DNA of 64,000 nucleotides from JAAXXJ01 sp964412455 (GCA_964412455.1 CAYPOT010000006.1:33338-97337); one strand, 5' to 3'; shown: positions 34,888 through 43,938, counted from the first letter of the stretch. Numbers and translations: made by a program. Notes: generated from the letters alone by a model not told the origin.

Positions 34888-36766
34888 GGGCCCCTCCTTT
34901 TTCGACGACAATGGCCTGCGTGGGGCAGACGCCGTAACACGCCTTGCACTTGGTGCAGTAGTCCTGGTCGATGTAGAACCGGTCACGAAGCTCCACGACC
35001 GCGTCAAAAGCGCAGACCTGCTTGCACAGACCGCAGAGGATGCAGTGCTCGGGCAGGACGCGGAAAATCCCCAGGCCCTGGCACCGCTTGGAGCGGCAGA
35101 ACTTGTCGTGCACATGCTCCTCGTATTCCTCGCGGAAGTACTTGATGGTCGAGAGCACCGGGTTCGGCGCGCTGTTGCCGAGGCCGCAGAGCGACCCGGC
35201 GACGATCATCTTGCCCATCTTTTCGAGCCGCTCGATATCGCCTTCCTGGCCCCGTCCGGAAGTGATCGCATCCAGCAGTTCGTACATCTGCCAGGTGCCG
35301 ACGCGGCAGGGCGGGCATTTGCCGCAGGATTCGCTCTTGGTGAAGGACAGGAAGAACTTGGCCACGTCCACCATGCAGTCATCCTCGTCCAGGACCACCA
35401 TGCCGCCGGAGCCCATGATGGAGCCCACGGTCGCCAGAGTATCGAAGTCCACTTTCAGGTCGAGGAACTGCGCCGGGATGCAGCCGCCCGACGGGCCTCC
35501 GGTCTGAACCGCCTTGAACTCCTTGTCCGGATTCAGCATGCCGCCGCCGATGTCGAAGATGATCTCCCGGAGGGTGATGCCCATGGGGACCTCGATGAGG
35601 CCGGTGTTCTTGATCTTGCCGGTCAGGGCGAAAACCTTCGTGCCTTTCGATTTTTCAGTGCCGATGGAAATGTAGTAATCAAGGCCCTTGGTGAAGATGG
35701 TCGGAACGTTCGCAAAGGTCTCGACGTTGTTCAGGTTGGTAGGCATTCCCCAGAGGCCGCCTGCCGCTTCAGAGAGGCGAGGCGGACGGGGGCGCGGCAT
35801 GCCGCGCTGGCCTTCGATGGACGCCACGAGCGCCGTGGACTCGCCGCAGACGAAAGCGCCCGCGCCTTCCTTGATCTCACAGTCGAAGTCGAGGCCGCTG
35901 CCCAGGATGTTCTTGCCCAGGAGGCCGAGCGCCCGGGCCTGGCTGATGGCGACACCCAGGTTCTTCACCGCGAGGGGATATTCGTGCCGCACATAGAGGT
36001 AGCCGTGCTGTGCGCCTATGGCATAGGCGTTGATGATCATCCCCTCGAGCACGGAATGGGGATCGCCCTCCATGAGCGAGCGGTCCATGAACGCGCCCGG
36101 GTCGCCTTCGTCGCCGTTACAGACCACTGCCTTGATCTTGGCGCCCGATTTTTTCGTGTGTTCCCACTTGAGCCCGGCAGGGAAGCCCGCGCCGCCGCGG
36201 CCCCGGAGACCCGACTTCTTCACGATGTCGATGACCTCGTCGGGCTTGAACTCGGCCAGGGCCTTGGCCAGGCCCTCGTAGCCGTCCTCGCGGACCGCGT
36301 CATAGATGTTGCAGGGGTCCACGACGCCGTTCCGGTGGAGCGCCAGGCGCTTCTGCTTCTTATAGAAGGGAATGTCCTTGACCTCCACATTGGGATCGGC
36401 CAGGGAGTCCTCTCGGTAGAGCTTCTTGCGGTAGGGCATCCCCCGGAGCACCGATTCCAAGAAGATCCCCGGCACATCGGGGACCTTCACCTTCTGGTAG
36501 AAGATCTCCTGGGGGTCCTGGATCACCACCGGGCCGCGCTGGCAGAAACCCTGACATCCCGTCTTCACGATCTCAAGGGGCACCTGCTTCTTCGCGGCCT
36601 CCTCCTCGAACTGTTTGATCAGTTTGCCGGAGCCTGTTGCCAGGCAGGCCGTGCCGCAGCAGACGCGCACACGGTGCGCATCATTCTCCTGATGCTCCTT
36701 CTTGAGCTTTGCGCTGAGGGCCCTGAGTTCCTTGACGTTCTCGAGCCGCTTAAACGTGAGTTCCAT
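34868..36766 (-). CDS. nuoF: NuoF-like NADH-binding diaphorase subunit with fused 2Fe-2S and ferredoxin domains
   Basis: 632 residues. Thioredoxin-like 2Fe-2S domain (about 30-110, CCGTACLATGSG and KTGCQGFCQRGP); NADH/FMN-binding core (RGRGGAGFPAGLKW, CNGDEGDPGAFMDR, GAFVCGESTAL); SLBB domain; 4Fe-4S N3-type motif SCGKCPPCRVG (about 480); C-terminal 2x4Fe-4S ferredoxin. This composite form is that of HydB/HndC-type diaphorases in bifurcating hydrogenases and formate dehydrogenases rather than plain respiratory NuoF. It oxidises or reduces NAD(P)(H). Overlaps nuoE and the downstream ferredoxin gene. Confidence 0.92.
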   Translation of the reverse strand: MELTFKRLENVKELRALSAKLKKEHQENDAHRVRVCCGTACLATGSGKLIKQFEEEAAKKQVPLEIVKTGCQGFCQRGPVVIQDPQEIFYQKVKVPDVPGIFLESVLRGMPYRKKLYREDSLADPNVEVKDIPFYKKQKRLALHRNGVVDPCNIYDAVREDGYEGLAKALAEFKPDEVIDIVKKSGLRGRGGAGFPAGLKWEHTKKSGAKIKAVVCNGDEGDPGAFMDRSLMEGDPHSVLEGMIINAYAIGAQHGYLYVRHEYPLAVKNLGVAISQARALGLLGKNILGSGLDFDCEIKEGAGAFVCGESTALVASIEGQRGMPRPRPPRLSEAAGGLWGMPTNLNNVETFANVPTIFTKGLDYYISIGTEKSKGTKVFALTGKIKNTGLIEVPMGITLREIIFDIGGGMLNPDKEFKAVQTGGPSGGCIPAQFLDLKVDFDTLATVGSIMGSGGMVVLDEDDCMVDVAKFFLSFTKSESCGKCPPCRVGTWQMYELLDAITSGRGQEGDIERLEKMGKMIVAGSLCGLGNSAPNPVLSTIKYFREEYEEHVHDKFCRSKRCQGLGIFRVLPEHCILCGLCKQVCAFDAVVELRDRFYIDQDYCTKCKACYGVCPTQAIVVEKGGAHVKAGK

Positions 36767-37238
36767 GTTCGCTCCTCACCGAGGCAATGATATCGTCCAC
36801 CATCTTGGGCGTCAGTTCGCCGTACAACTCCTGGTCGTTGATCGTGAGCACCGGCGCCAGCGCGCAGCAGCCCACGCACCCCACGGTCTCGAGGGTCACG
36901 GCCCGGTCCGGCGTGGTCTCGCCCTCTTTGATGCCGAGCTTGTTCTCCATCTCGGTCAGGACATCCTTGGCGCCGCGCACATGGCACGCCGTCCCGGCAC
37001 AGACCTTCACGATCTTCTTGCCGCGGGGTTTGAAGTGGAAGTGTTTGTAAAAGGAGGCGACGCCGTACACCTGGGACAGGGAAAGCTTGAGTTCCCCGGC
37101 GATCATCGTCATGGCGTCTTCGGGAAGGTAGCCAAGCTTTTCCTGGGCCCGTTGAAGCACCGCGATAAGGATCCCCCGCTGGCCTTTCACATCATTCAAA
37201 ATAGCATCTAAGGACTTGATCTCTTCCTGCTGAAGCAC
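36750..37238 (-). CDS. nuoE: NuoE-like 2Fe-2S thioredoxin-fold subunit
   Basis: 162 residues from GTG 37238, chosen because GGGAGG lies eight bases upstream and the protein then starts as usual for NuoE/HndA; the longer frame to 37301 lacks this. A helical N-domain (LQRAQEKLGYLPEDAM) is followed by a thioredoxin-like domain with CAGTACHVRGAKDV and VGCVGCCALAP, the four cysteine ligands. First gene of the CODH operon; overlaps nuoF by 17 bases. Confidence 0.92.
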   Translation of the reverse strand: MLQQEEIKSLDAILNDVKGQRGILIAVLQRAQEKLGYLPEDAMTMIAGELKLSLSQVYGVASFYKHFHFKPRGKKIVKVCAGTACHVRGAKDVLTEMENKLGIKEGETTPDRAVTLETVGCVGCCALAPVLTINDQELYGELTPKMVDDIIASVRSEHGTHV

Positions 37239-37821
37239 GGTTGGAACCTCCCTCTCTCCCTGTTCGAGCAATACTTTTGCCGTTCTGCCGGCAGGGAGCA
37301 TGTTGCTCTATTTGTAATTAAGGTAAGGCGATAATGTACGAGATGCTAGAGACTATGGCAAGAACAGGAACCCGCACAGAGCGGCCGAACTTAATCAATA
37401 GATTACGAAACTACATATGCAGAGTTACTGAACCACTCAACAGCCTTGCCTTCCAAGGTTTTACAGCGTGGAGAATAGTAACAATTACCCTTTTAAAAAT
37501 CAAGCAAAATTATTTAAAAAATTCAAGGTTGAGCTATCTGTTTTCTTTGATCATTTAATCAGGCGAATGCGTCATGATTACCTGGATATTGAAGCGCCAT
37601 GCAGCTTACCGCTGGGAGCTTCAATGCGCCCTGGTCCCATTCCCCGTTGCTCTACGACCGCACCCCTTAAGCAGATACCGGCTTTCCCCTGGTAACTCCA
37701 TTTAGAATGTCCCATCGGTGACACAAGCATTCCTAATTCTTTCCTTCGAAAGTAAACTGGAATGACAGAAGCGGTGTCTAATGTATGCGTTACAATTCTT
37801 CATCTGCCCAGGAGGCCTTCT
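37239..37821. other. Gene-free stretch upstream of two divergent operons
   Basis: 583 bp. It should hold promoters for nuoEF...cooS (minus) and the FecR gene (plus). At 37588-37625 a nested hairpin is visible: outer ATTGAAGC/GCTTCAAT and inner CAGC/GCTG. No convincing coding frame or known riboswitch. Confidence 0.5.
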
Positions 37822-39480
37822 ATGCGATCAACTAAATACCTGATGATCATGATTTTTCTGATGTTTCCCGCGGCGGTCCTTGCCGAAGACATGGGCCTGC
37901 TTCGTGTGAGCCTCATCGAAGGAGACGTGCAGGTCCTGATCAAAGACACCACAGACTGGACCGACGCCACGGCAAACATCCCCCTGTATGAAGGGGATCG
38001 GCTGTGGGTCCCCTCCGGCGGCAAGGCGGAGATCCAGATCCGCGGCGGGGTGTTCGTGCGGGGCGACGGCAATACGGCGCTGGACATCCTGAGCGCGGAC
38101 CAGGAATCTGCGCAGTTCTATCTTGATAGCGGCCACGCCTACATCAACAACCGGCGGGGCGGCATCAAGACCGTCCAGATAGATACACCGCTGTCGTCGG
38201 TCCGCAGCTACGACAACTCCGTCATGATGCTCGACGTCTCCGAGGACGGTGTCACCGAACTCTCGGTACTCAAGGGCTACGTGACCGTCGAGAGCAGGGC
38301 TGGAGCCACACGGGTGGGCGCGGGAAACACCTTGACGATCCAGGGGCAGAAGGAAGCCGAGATCGCGCCGATCGACGCCCCCGACGAGTGGGAGCGCTGG
38401 AACACAGACCGCGACCGCAAGGTTACGACCTGGGGCGAGAGCGCCCGGTATCTCCCCGGCGAGCTGCATGAGTATTCCGCTGATTTTGACGATAACGGCA
38501 GATGGGACTATGTGAGCGACTATGGCTACGTCTGGGTCCCCGCGGTGACCGTGGTCGACTGGGCCCCTTACACGCTGGGGCGATGGGTTTGGATCAGGGG
38601 AAACTATGTCTGGATCGCCTACGATCCCTGGGGCTGGGCGCCCTACCATTATGGCCGCTGGGTCTTCGCCGCGTCCCGCGGCTGGTGCTGGGTGCCGCCT
38701 GTTGCCGGCGCCGCGTACTGGGGCCCGGGGTTCGTGGGTTGGATCGTGACGCCGGGCTACGTGGCCTGGGTGCCGCTGGCGCCCGGCGAGATCTATTTCG
38801 GTTACGGCTATTACGGCCCCGGGAGTGTGAACATCACGACGATCAACATCAACACCGTCGTGGTGAACCGGACCTACGTGAACGCCGGACATGGCCACGC
38901 CGTGACCGTAGTGAAGCGCGACACCTTCGGGACCGGCCGGCGAGAGCTTGCCAGGACCGAGAGGAACCCATTCCTAGATGCACAACGGGAGCACAGAAGG
39001 GATATCGCCATCGCGCCGCCGCAGGTGCGGCCGACGCGTCCCATCGTTCTGGTGCCGCCTGAAGCGAGGGACCAGGCGCGACAGCGGCAGCGGCCTCCCG
39101 AACGGGAGCATGTACGGCAGGAATTCCCGGAAACGCGCCACGAGCTCCTGCAGAAGAGGAGAACAGGGCAGCCGACCGTGGCGCCTGCTGTACCGCCGGC
39201 CGTTCGGACAGAGCGGCAGCGGGAAACGCCGCCTATGGTACAGCAGCGGAACGAGCAGCGATTGCCGCCCGAACGGGTCCAGAGGAGCCGCCCTGACGTG
39301 ATGAAGAACGAACGGAGGCTGGTGAAGGAGCGCGAGGGGTCGGTGTTCAGACAGCAGACTCCTGAGAACCTTCCGGTGAAACGGTCGAAAGAGCCCAAGG
39401 TCATCAACAGGAATCCGGTCAAGCAGCGTGGCGAACAGACACTGAAGAAGGAAAATGGCGAAAAACGGGAGGGACGATAG
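37822..39480 (+). CDS. Secreted FecR-domain protein with DUF6600-type tryptophan-rich region
   Basis: 552 residues from ATG 37822 (AGGAGG upstream). Signal peptide MRSTKYLMIMIFLMFPAAV ending VLAED. FecR-like beta domain (about 25-170, LRVSLIEGDVQVLI, LSSVRSYDNSVMMLDVS). Then a Trp/Tyr/Gly-rich region (about 210-345) with repeated short motifs such as YGYVWVP, GNYVWIAYDPWGWAPYHYG and GWCWVPP. The C-terminal 170 residues are disordered and rich in R, Q, P and E. Known relatives are exported proteins of unknown function. No anti-sigma partner is nearby, so classical FecR signalling is unlikely. Confidence 0.75.
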   Translation: MRSTKYLMIMIFLMFPAAVLAEDMGLLRVSLIEGDVQVLIKDTTDWTDATANIPLYEGDRLWVPSGGKAEIQIRGGVFVRGDGNTALDILSADQESAQFYLDSGHAYINNRRGGIKTVQIDTPLSSVRSYDNSVMMLDVSEDGVTELSVLKGYVTVESRAGATRVGAGNTLTIQGQKEAEIAPIDAPDEWERWNTDRDRKVTTWGESARYLPGELHEYSADFDDNGRWDYVSDYGYVWVPAVTVVDWAPYTLGRWVWIRGNYVWIAYDPWGWAPYHYGRWVFAASRGWCWVPPVAGAAYWGPGFVGWIVTPGYVAWVPLAPGEIYFGYGYYGPGSVNITTININTVVVNRTYVNAGHGHAVTVVKRDTFGTGRRELARTERNPFLDAQREHRRDIAIAPPQVRPTRPIVLVPPEARDQARQRQRPPEREHVRQEFPETRHELLQKRRTGQPTVAPAVPPAVRTERQRETPPMVQQRNEQRLPPERVQRSRPDVMKNERRLVKEREGSVFRQQTPENLPVKRSKEPKVINRNPVKQRGEQTLKKENGEKREGR

Positions 39481-39550
39481 GATCCGCTCTGAATTGAACA
39501 CACGCTGTTCGAGCATCATCTCGCGTCCCGGCGCCGATGCCAAAACAATG

Positions 39551-39580
39551 GCCGGCAGGAGATCAGACCTGCCGGCTTTT
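39551..39580 (+). terminator. Terminator after the FecR/DUF6600 gene
   Basis: GCCGGCAGG and CCTGCCGGC form a nine-bp stem with an eight-base loop, followed by TTTT. About 70 bp past the stop. Confidence 0.75.
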
Positions 39581-39681
39581 CGTTATTCACATCCGAAATA
39601 GATATTTTCCCGAACAACTCAGGACAAGCGCACGAGGGGTACTCTGGATGATCCCGGTCCGGGGTATTCCCCTGTACAGGG

Positions 39682-39744
39682 TTATTTCTTCTTGCTCTTC
39701 GGTTTCTTCACTTCCTTTTTCGCGCCCTGCCGTGATTGTGCCAT
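39682..39744 (-). CDS. Tiny basic 20-residue protein
   Basis: An ATG at 39744 preceded by AAAGAGG gives MAQSRQGAKKEVKKPKSKKK and a stop. Half the residues are lysine or arginine. Short Lys-rich proteins beginning MA(K/Q)SRQGAKK are, from memory, found in other proteobacteria; RNA or ribosome binding is the usual guess. Another small basic gene lies just upstream on the same strand (39819-39989), so the two may be one transcript. Confidence 0.5.
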   Translation of the reverse strand: MAQSRQGAKKEVKKPKSKKK

Positions 39745-39818
39745 GTGTCATCACCTCTTTCGTTCGTTCGTTTCGATCGCTCCTGGTTTCTTCGGCCTGA
39801 ACGTTACTTGTCCCTGCC

Positions 39819-39989
39819 TCAACCTTCGGTGCTCTTTATCTCTTCTTCAGCCGGAGGTTGGGCCTGAACCTGGTCCTCTCCGGGCTTCGTGGTGTTCTTT
39901 TCCTGTTTGCGCAGCCTTTTTTCCTCATTCTTCTTTTGTTTTGCTATTTCTCTCTGTCGCTTTTGAAAATTGAAATTCGGTTTCGCCAA
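39819..39989 (-). CDS. Small charged 56-residue protein (MAKPNF type)
   Basis: The TTG at 39989 with AAGGAG seven bases upstream gives a protein starting MAKPNFNFQKRQREIAKQKK; an in-frame ATG 32 codons earlier lacks a good ribosome site and would add atypical sequence. A basic, probably coiled-coil N-half is followed by an acidic Pro/Gln/Glu-rich tail. Proteins starting MAKPNF.FQKRQ are a recurrent small family of unknown function, from memory. Nucleic-acid or ribosome association is plausible. Confidence 0.6.
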   Translation of the reverse strand: MAKPNFNFQKRQREIAKQKKNEEKRLRKQEKNTTKPGEDQVQAQPPAEEEIKSTEG

Positions 39990-40373
39990 GGGCCTGCTCC
40001 TTATCGTAAGATTTTCCCGAGCCGGTGGTCGCGCATGATCCGAAAACGGTTCCCCGCCCGGCTCATGCCTGGACGACCACAGCACGTCTCATTATACTAG
40101 GATACAGGCTTGAAGTACACACTTTTGATCGAGCGGGCATAAACTTCTCCAGGGTCTTGCTGACTGGTATTTTCCCGTTCGCGTCTTACGATCCGGCGAA
40201 CCTGCGAATAGCAAAGCATCAGGTGTGCAGCAGGTTCGCTTTATAAACTGGTTGAAGGATGTTCAGGAAGTTGGTGCGGTCCTGGTCGTCCTTGAGGACA
40301 GGTTTCTGCTCAAATTACCGTGGGAGGTGACAGGGGAAGGAGCGCCGGCGTTATTGAAGCTCCCGGCCGACAG

Positions 40374-40955
40374 TCAGCCGAATAACATCTGAAGCAGCAC
40401 ATGGGTCGGAAGGTAGACGAGCGCCGGGAATCCGATCATAAGCAGGCCCAGATGGACGAGTGCCGGCATCCGCTTCCGCTGTCCGCTGTCGGGGCCGAAC
40501 ACCCAGTTCACGTTCATGGCCGGATCGGTCAACCAATAGGTCAGTGGCAGCACGATCCATGCAAGGGCCGTCTGCGCCGGCAGCGCCTGCGGGGCGTAAC
40601 CGAGCCGGGCGACCATCCAGAGCAATAATACGGGCAGGAATACGTGGAACAGCGAGAACGCCCGGAGGTAAAGCGGTTTGCGCGCATCGAACATGTAGTC
40701 CGTCAGACCGGACAGCCGTTTTCCGGCAAGCAGCCGTCCAAAAAAGCCCGCGTTCCAGAACGCTTCCGGGAGCAGCACCCCGACCGTCATCATGCTGGCG
40801 AGCAGGCTGCTCTCGAACCAGAGCGCGGGCACCGTGAGCACCAGAGCGATGTCCGAGAACCACAGGAAGTTCCCGGGCGGGTACTTGATGGCATAGACCG
40901 CTACCGTGATGACCACGAAGAGCGTATAGGCGATCTTGATCCAGAGGGGGATCAT
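40374..40955 (-). CDS. Polytopic membrane protein of unknown function
   Basis: 193 residues with five to six hydrophobic helices (for example IKIAYTLFVVITVAVYAI and FSLFHVFLPVLLLWMVARLG) and conserved-looking polar turns (WFSDIALVLTVP, LTYWLTDPAMNVNWVFGP). No known catalytic motif. GGAG lies ten bases before the ATG. It stands alone between repeats and small genes. Confidence 0.7.
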   Translation of the reverse strand: MIPLWIKIAYTLFVVITVAVYAIKYPPGNFLWFSDIALVLTVPALWFESSLLASMMTVGVLLPEAFWNAGFFGRLLAGKRLSGLTDYMFDARKPLYLRAFSLFHVFLPVLLLWMVARLGYAPQALPAQTALAWIVLPLTYWLTDPAMNVNWVFGPDSGQRKRMPALVHLGLLMIGFPALVYLPTHVLLQMLFG

Positions 40956-41156
40956 ATTGTTCGGAGCTCCCGAAGTCGATGCGTCATCGGCACACTATGG
41001 TGAAAAAGATACCAGACAACAGAGAGGGAGTCAAATCCTGGTGATGAATTTCACGAAGCTCTGACAACTCAATGATCAGACCTGAACCCATGAGGCATTT
41101 GCAGTCAACGCATTATGAAGTGAATTACCCCGCAGCAGAGCTGCGAGGCATCTAAA

Positions 41157-41299
41157 CTTTAACAGGCTGTTGAAAAAGTGTTTTAAGTGGTTCGACAGGC
41201 TCACCACGAACGGATAATAACCAATCATTTCAATGCACCTTCCGTTCTCCCTGAGCTTGTCGAAGGGCTAACGGAGGGTATTTCAACAGCCTGTTAAAC
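41157..41299. mobile_element. MITE-like nested inverted repeat
   Basis: Terminal arms TTTAACAGGCTGTTGAAAAA (41158-41177) and TTTCAACAGCCTGTTAAA (41281-41298) enclose a second pair, TTCGACAGGCTCACCACGAA (41191-41210) against a right arm at 41242-41264 reading CCGTTCTCCCTGAGCTTGTC. About 140 bp in total, no coding capacity. Architecture and length fit a non-autonomous miniature element. Confidence 0.7.
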
Positions 41300-41345
41300 C
41301 TTGAAACACGTCAAAACCGAAGGCTAATCCTGACTGCGTCAGGAT

Positions 41346-41389
41346 GTCCTTTTCATCCCAGCAGCAGAGCTGACTGGGTATTCAAGGAC
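41346..41389. repeat. Structured hairpin downstream of the MITE-like repeat
   Basis: GTCCTT (41346-41351) pairs with AAGGAC (41384-41389) and an inner CCCAG/CTGGG pair lies inside. No T run follows. Confidence 0.45.
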
Positions 41390-41396
41390 GGCTTTT

Positions 41397-41430
41397 ATAA
41401 AAAAAGCTGGCAGAAGACATCTCTACCAGC
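41397..41430 (-). terminator. Terminator of the sat-chrA-sulfotransferase operon
   Basis: On the minus strand GCTGGTAGA and TCTGCCAGC form a stem with one mismatch and a seven-base loop, followed by seven T. About 110 bp after the sulfotransferase stop. Confidence 0.75.
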
Positions 41431-41542
41431 CTACGATCGATCTTAGAAAAGCTGCTTTTTAATCACCTCCCACCCATGCAGACGGGCATCGAGGACGAAC
41501 TACAACTCGTCAGCCCGCAGGTCCGGATGAACACGGCGGAAT

Positions 41543-42604
41543 TCAAGGCGCTGCCGTGACGGGCGTGAGACAAGGGAAGGTCTTTGGCGCAGCCGGCCTC
41601 TGAGCAAGTCGTTCTTTTACGGTCTTGAGGAGGCCGGACTGAAGGTCCCGCCGTATAAGGTCAGCCGGGTCGACGAGCTTGCGAAGCGCCTCTTTTCTCC
41701 TTTGGTTCTCATCGTCGAACGCGAGGATGTTCTCCTTGCTGAACACCTCCTCCACCCCTGAGCGTACGACGGCCCGGACATAACCGAGCGCATCAAGCAC
41801 ACGGCCGGCCACGGACTCGAATATGCCGATGTCCCGCTTGTTTGCCTCGTTCAGGAACTTGCGGCTGTTGTTCTTCATCACCGGACTGGCCACATTCTTC
41901 CACAATTCACTTGATGTTGCGGCTTGCTTCGCCCCCTCGGTCTTGTAATAATCGAGCATCGACTCCCGGAAGGTCACGCCGAGGAATGCGCAGAGAAGCC
42001 GCGCGGTCCGCTCGGGATAGGCCGTCAGTTCCTCGTAACTTACGCTTATAAATCGCTCCGGACCGACCTTCTCGCGGAACGCGAGGGCCTGTTCCTGGGT
42101 GGCGGCCCACTCCCTGGCAATGTGGTAAAAGTGCTTCTCGCCCACCACGGCTTTGCTGAACGAGACCGCAACATCCCTTCCATCCCGGTAGAGATAGATG
42201 TATTTCGGTGTACGGAAGTACGATTCCAGCTCCGCGGTGTAGTTGATGTTCGCCAGGCTCTTGCAGCACCAGGTCAGCGCCCCCTTGGCCTCGGCGCAGA
42301 CATCGTACACCGCCCCGTGGATGGCCGGCACGCTCCGTTCTCCGCATCGACGCGCGATGTCCTTCCTGTCCAGGACCACCCCTTCCCAGAGAACCGGGTT
42401 CAACTCCACCAGGCGACAGACATCATCCACCAGCTGGGAGAAGTTATGGTCATCGGACAGGTCCCCGTAGCTCGGCACAAGCGGCATGATCCGCTGCAGG
42501 ATGTGCGGCGGGTGGGGCGCCGCGATCTCCGGCAACTGGTTCAGCATCAGGCGGAGCAGGTTCGACCCTGACCGCTGGGTCCCTATCATAAATATTGGCA
42601 TCAT
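41543..42604 (-). CDS. PAPS-dependent sulfotransferase family protein
   Basis: 353 residues from ATG 42604 (AGGAGG upstream). The N-terminal 5'-phosphosulfate loop is FMIGTQRSGSNLLRLMLNQL, and the 3'-phosphate region is YIYLYRDGRDVAVSFSKAVV (about 135-155). A later EELTAYPERTARLLCAFLG segment matches the sulfotransferase fold. No signal peptide. It follows genes for PAPS synthesis on the same strand, so it can use PAPS made by the operon. The acceptor (carbohydrate, lipid or peptide) is unknown. Confidence 0.85.
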   Translation of the reverse strand: MMPIFMIGTQRSGSNLLRLMLNQLPEIAAPHPPHILQRIMPLVPSYGDLSDDHNFSQLVDDVCRLVELNPVLWEGVVLDRKDIARRCGERSVPAIHGAVYDVCAEAKGALTWCCKSLANINYTAELESYFRTPKYIYLYRDGRDVAVSFSKAVVGEKHFYHIAREWAATQEQALAFREKVGPERFISVSYEELTAYPERTARLLCAFLGVTFRESMLDYYKTEGAKQAATSSELWKNVASPVMKNNSRKFLNEANKRDIGIFESVAGRVLDALGYVRAVVRSGVEEVFSKENILAFDDENQRRKEALRKLVDPADLIRRDLQSGLLKTVKERLAQRPAAPKTFPCLTPVTAAP

Positions 42605-42671
42605 GGCAGTACCTCCTTGAACGTGATGTTCGTGCAGTTCTCTCAAGCATCCCGTAACGAACCGGGTCGTT

Positions 42672-43904
42672 TCAGTACAACAGCAGCCCCGCGATCCCTG
42701 CCGCGGGAATGATCCAGGCCGTCTCCACCTTGAACCGGAGCAGGGCCGCAAGGGCCGCCCCGAATATCAGGAACGAGATCCATGTAGAGGGCGCCGTACG
42801 CGCGACCGTAATGCCGGCAGCTGCGATCATCCCGATCACCGCCGGACGAATGCCGCGCAGGCCCGCATTGATGCCCCCGGACCGCTTGATCCGGTCCAAA
42901 AAACGGGTGCAGAGCAGCATGATCAGGGCAGGCGGGGTGAAAATGCTTATGGTCGCGACCGTGGCGCCTGCCAGGCCGGCGACCTTGTAGCCGATGAAGG
43001 CAGCGCTGATCAATATGGGGCCCGGTGTCACCTGCCCGAGCGCGATGGCGTCAATGAACTCCTGCCGTGTTACCCAGGCGTAATTGTCGACCACGACGCG
43101 CTGGATCAGGGGGATGAAGACATATCCTCCGCCGAAGAGGAGCACGCTCATGCCACCGAACGTGACGGCAAGCTTGACCAGCAGCGCACTATTGAATCCC
43201 AGGACCGGTGCGGCCGGCAGGACAATCGCGAAAGCGCCCCGAAGGCGGGAAGCGCCTGGTCCTGTTTTCTTTTCAGGCAACGATGCAGGGGTGGTCCTTT
43301 CCGCTTGTGCAACCGGCGCTGATGAAGTCCCCGGAAAGAGCAGCCAACCCGCCAGGCCGCTTGCCGCCACAATAGCGACCGTTACCCAGAATCCGCCGAC
43401 GCCAAGCAGCAGTCCCGCGGCGGCGAGGACGATGACTGCTTCGATGCGCCCACGAACCGCTTTGACGCCCATGTTCCATGCGGCGACAAGGATGATGGCT
43501 GCCACGGCCGGTACGAATCCCAGAAAGAACCTGCCGACGGCCGGAATCTGTCCGAACTGAAAATAGGCGTGGCTCAACGCAAGAAGAAGCAGGAAGGCCG
43601 GAAGGATCACGGCTGACGCGCTCACCAATGCCCCCTGGAGGCCGCGTACGCGGTAGCCCACATAGGCCACGACGTTCACCGCGACCGGCCCGGGCAGGAT
43701 CGTCGCCAGGGAGACGCCGTCCAGCATGTCCTCCGGGCTGAGCATCTTTTTTCGCTCCACCGCGTAATGCTGTACGATGGATATAAGAGCCATGAAGCCG
43801 CCGAACGCGGTGCTCCCGATCTTGAGGAACGTGAGGAACAGCGTACCGAGCGATATCCGGCCAGACGCATGCCGCTCAGTCGATTTGGAAAATTCCTGTT
43901 TCAT
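42672..43904 (-). CDS. chrA: ChrA-family (CHR) anion transporter
   Basis: 410-residue membrane protein from ATG 43904 with two homologous halves, each opening with a CHR motif: FLKIGSTAFGGFMALI with LPGPVAVNVVAYVGYRVRG, and LFGGGYVFIPLI with GQVTPGPILISAAFIGYKV. Family members export chromate, and some are linked to sulfate metabolism because chromate mimics sulfate. Between sat-cysC and a sulfotransferase, a role in sulfate or sulfonate transport is as likely as chromate resistance. The ribosome site is weak (GGACCT). Confidence 0.85.
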   Translation of the reverse strand: MKQEFSKSTERHASGRISLGTLFLTFLKIGSTAFGGFMALISIVQHYAVERKKMLSPEDMLDGVSLATILPGPVAVNVVAYVGYRVRGLQGALVSASAVILPAFLLLLALSHAYFQFGQIPAVGRFFLGFVPAVAAIILVAAWNMGVKAVRGRIEAVIVLAAAGLLLGVGGFWVTVAIVAASGLAGWLLFPGTSSAPVAQAERTTPASLPEKKTGPGASRLRGAFAIVLPAAPVLGFNSALLVKLAVTFGGMSVLLFGGGYVFIPLIQRVVVDNYAWVTRQEFIDAIALGQVTPGPILISAAFIGYKVAGLAGATVATISIFTPPALIMLLCTRFLDRIKRSGGINAGLRGIRPAVIGMIAAAGITVARTAPSTWISFLIFGAALAALLRFKVETAWIIPAAGIAGLLLY

Positions 43905-43938
43905 AGGTCCTATACCAGCTTGGTGAAGAACCACCGCA

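Noticed and set aside
34841..36790. Long plus-strand open frame opposite nuoF
   Set aside because: Same antisense effect; nuoF motifs are unambiguous on the minus strand.
40240..40373. Open plus-strand frame with protein-like sequence just downstream of the membrane-protein gene
   Set aside because: No start codon with ribosome site and only about 45 codons; may be a gene fragment but cannot be supported.
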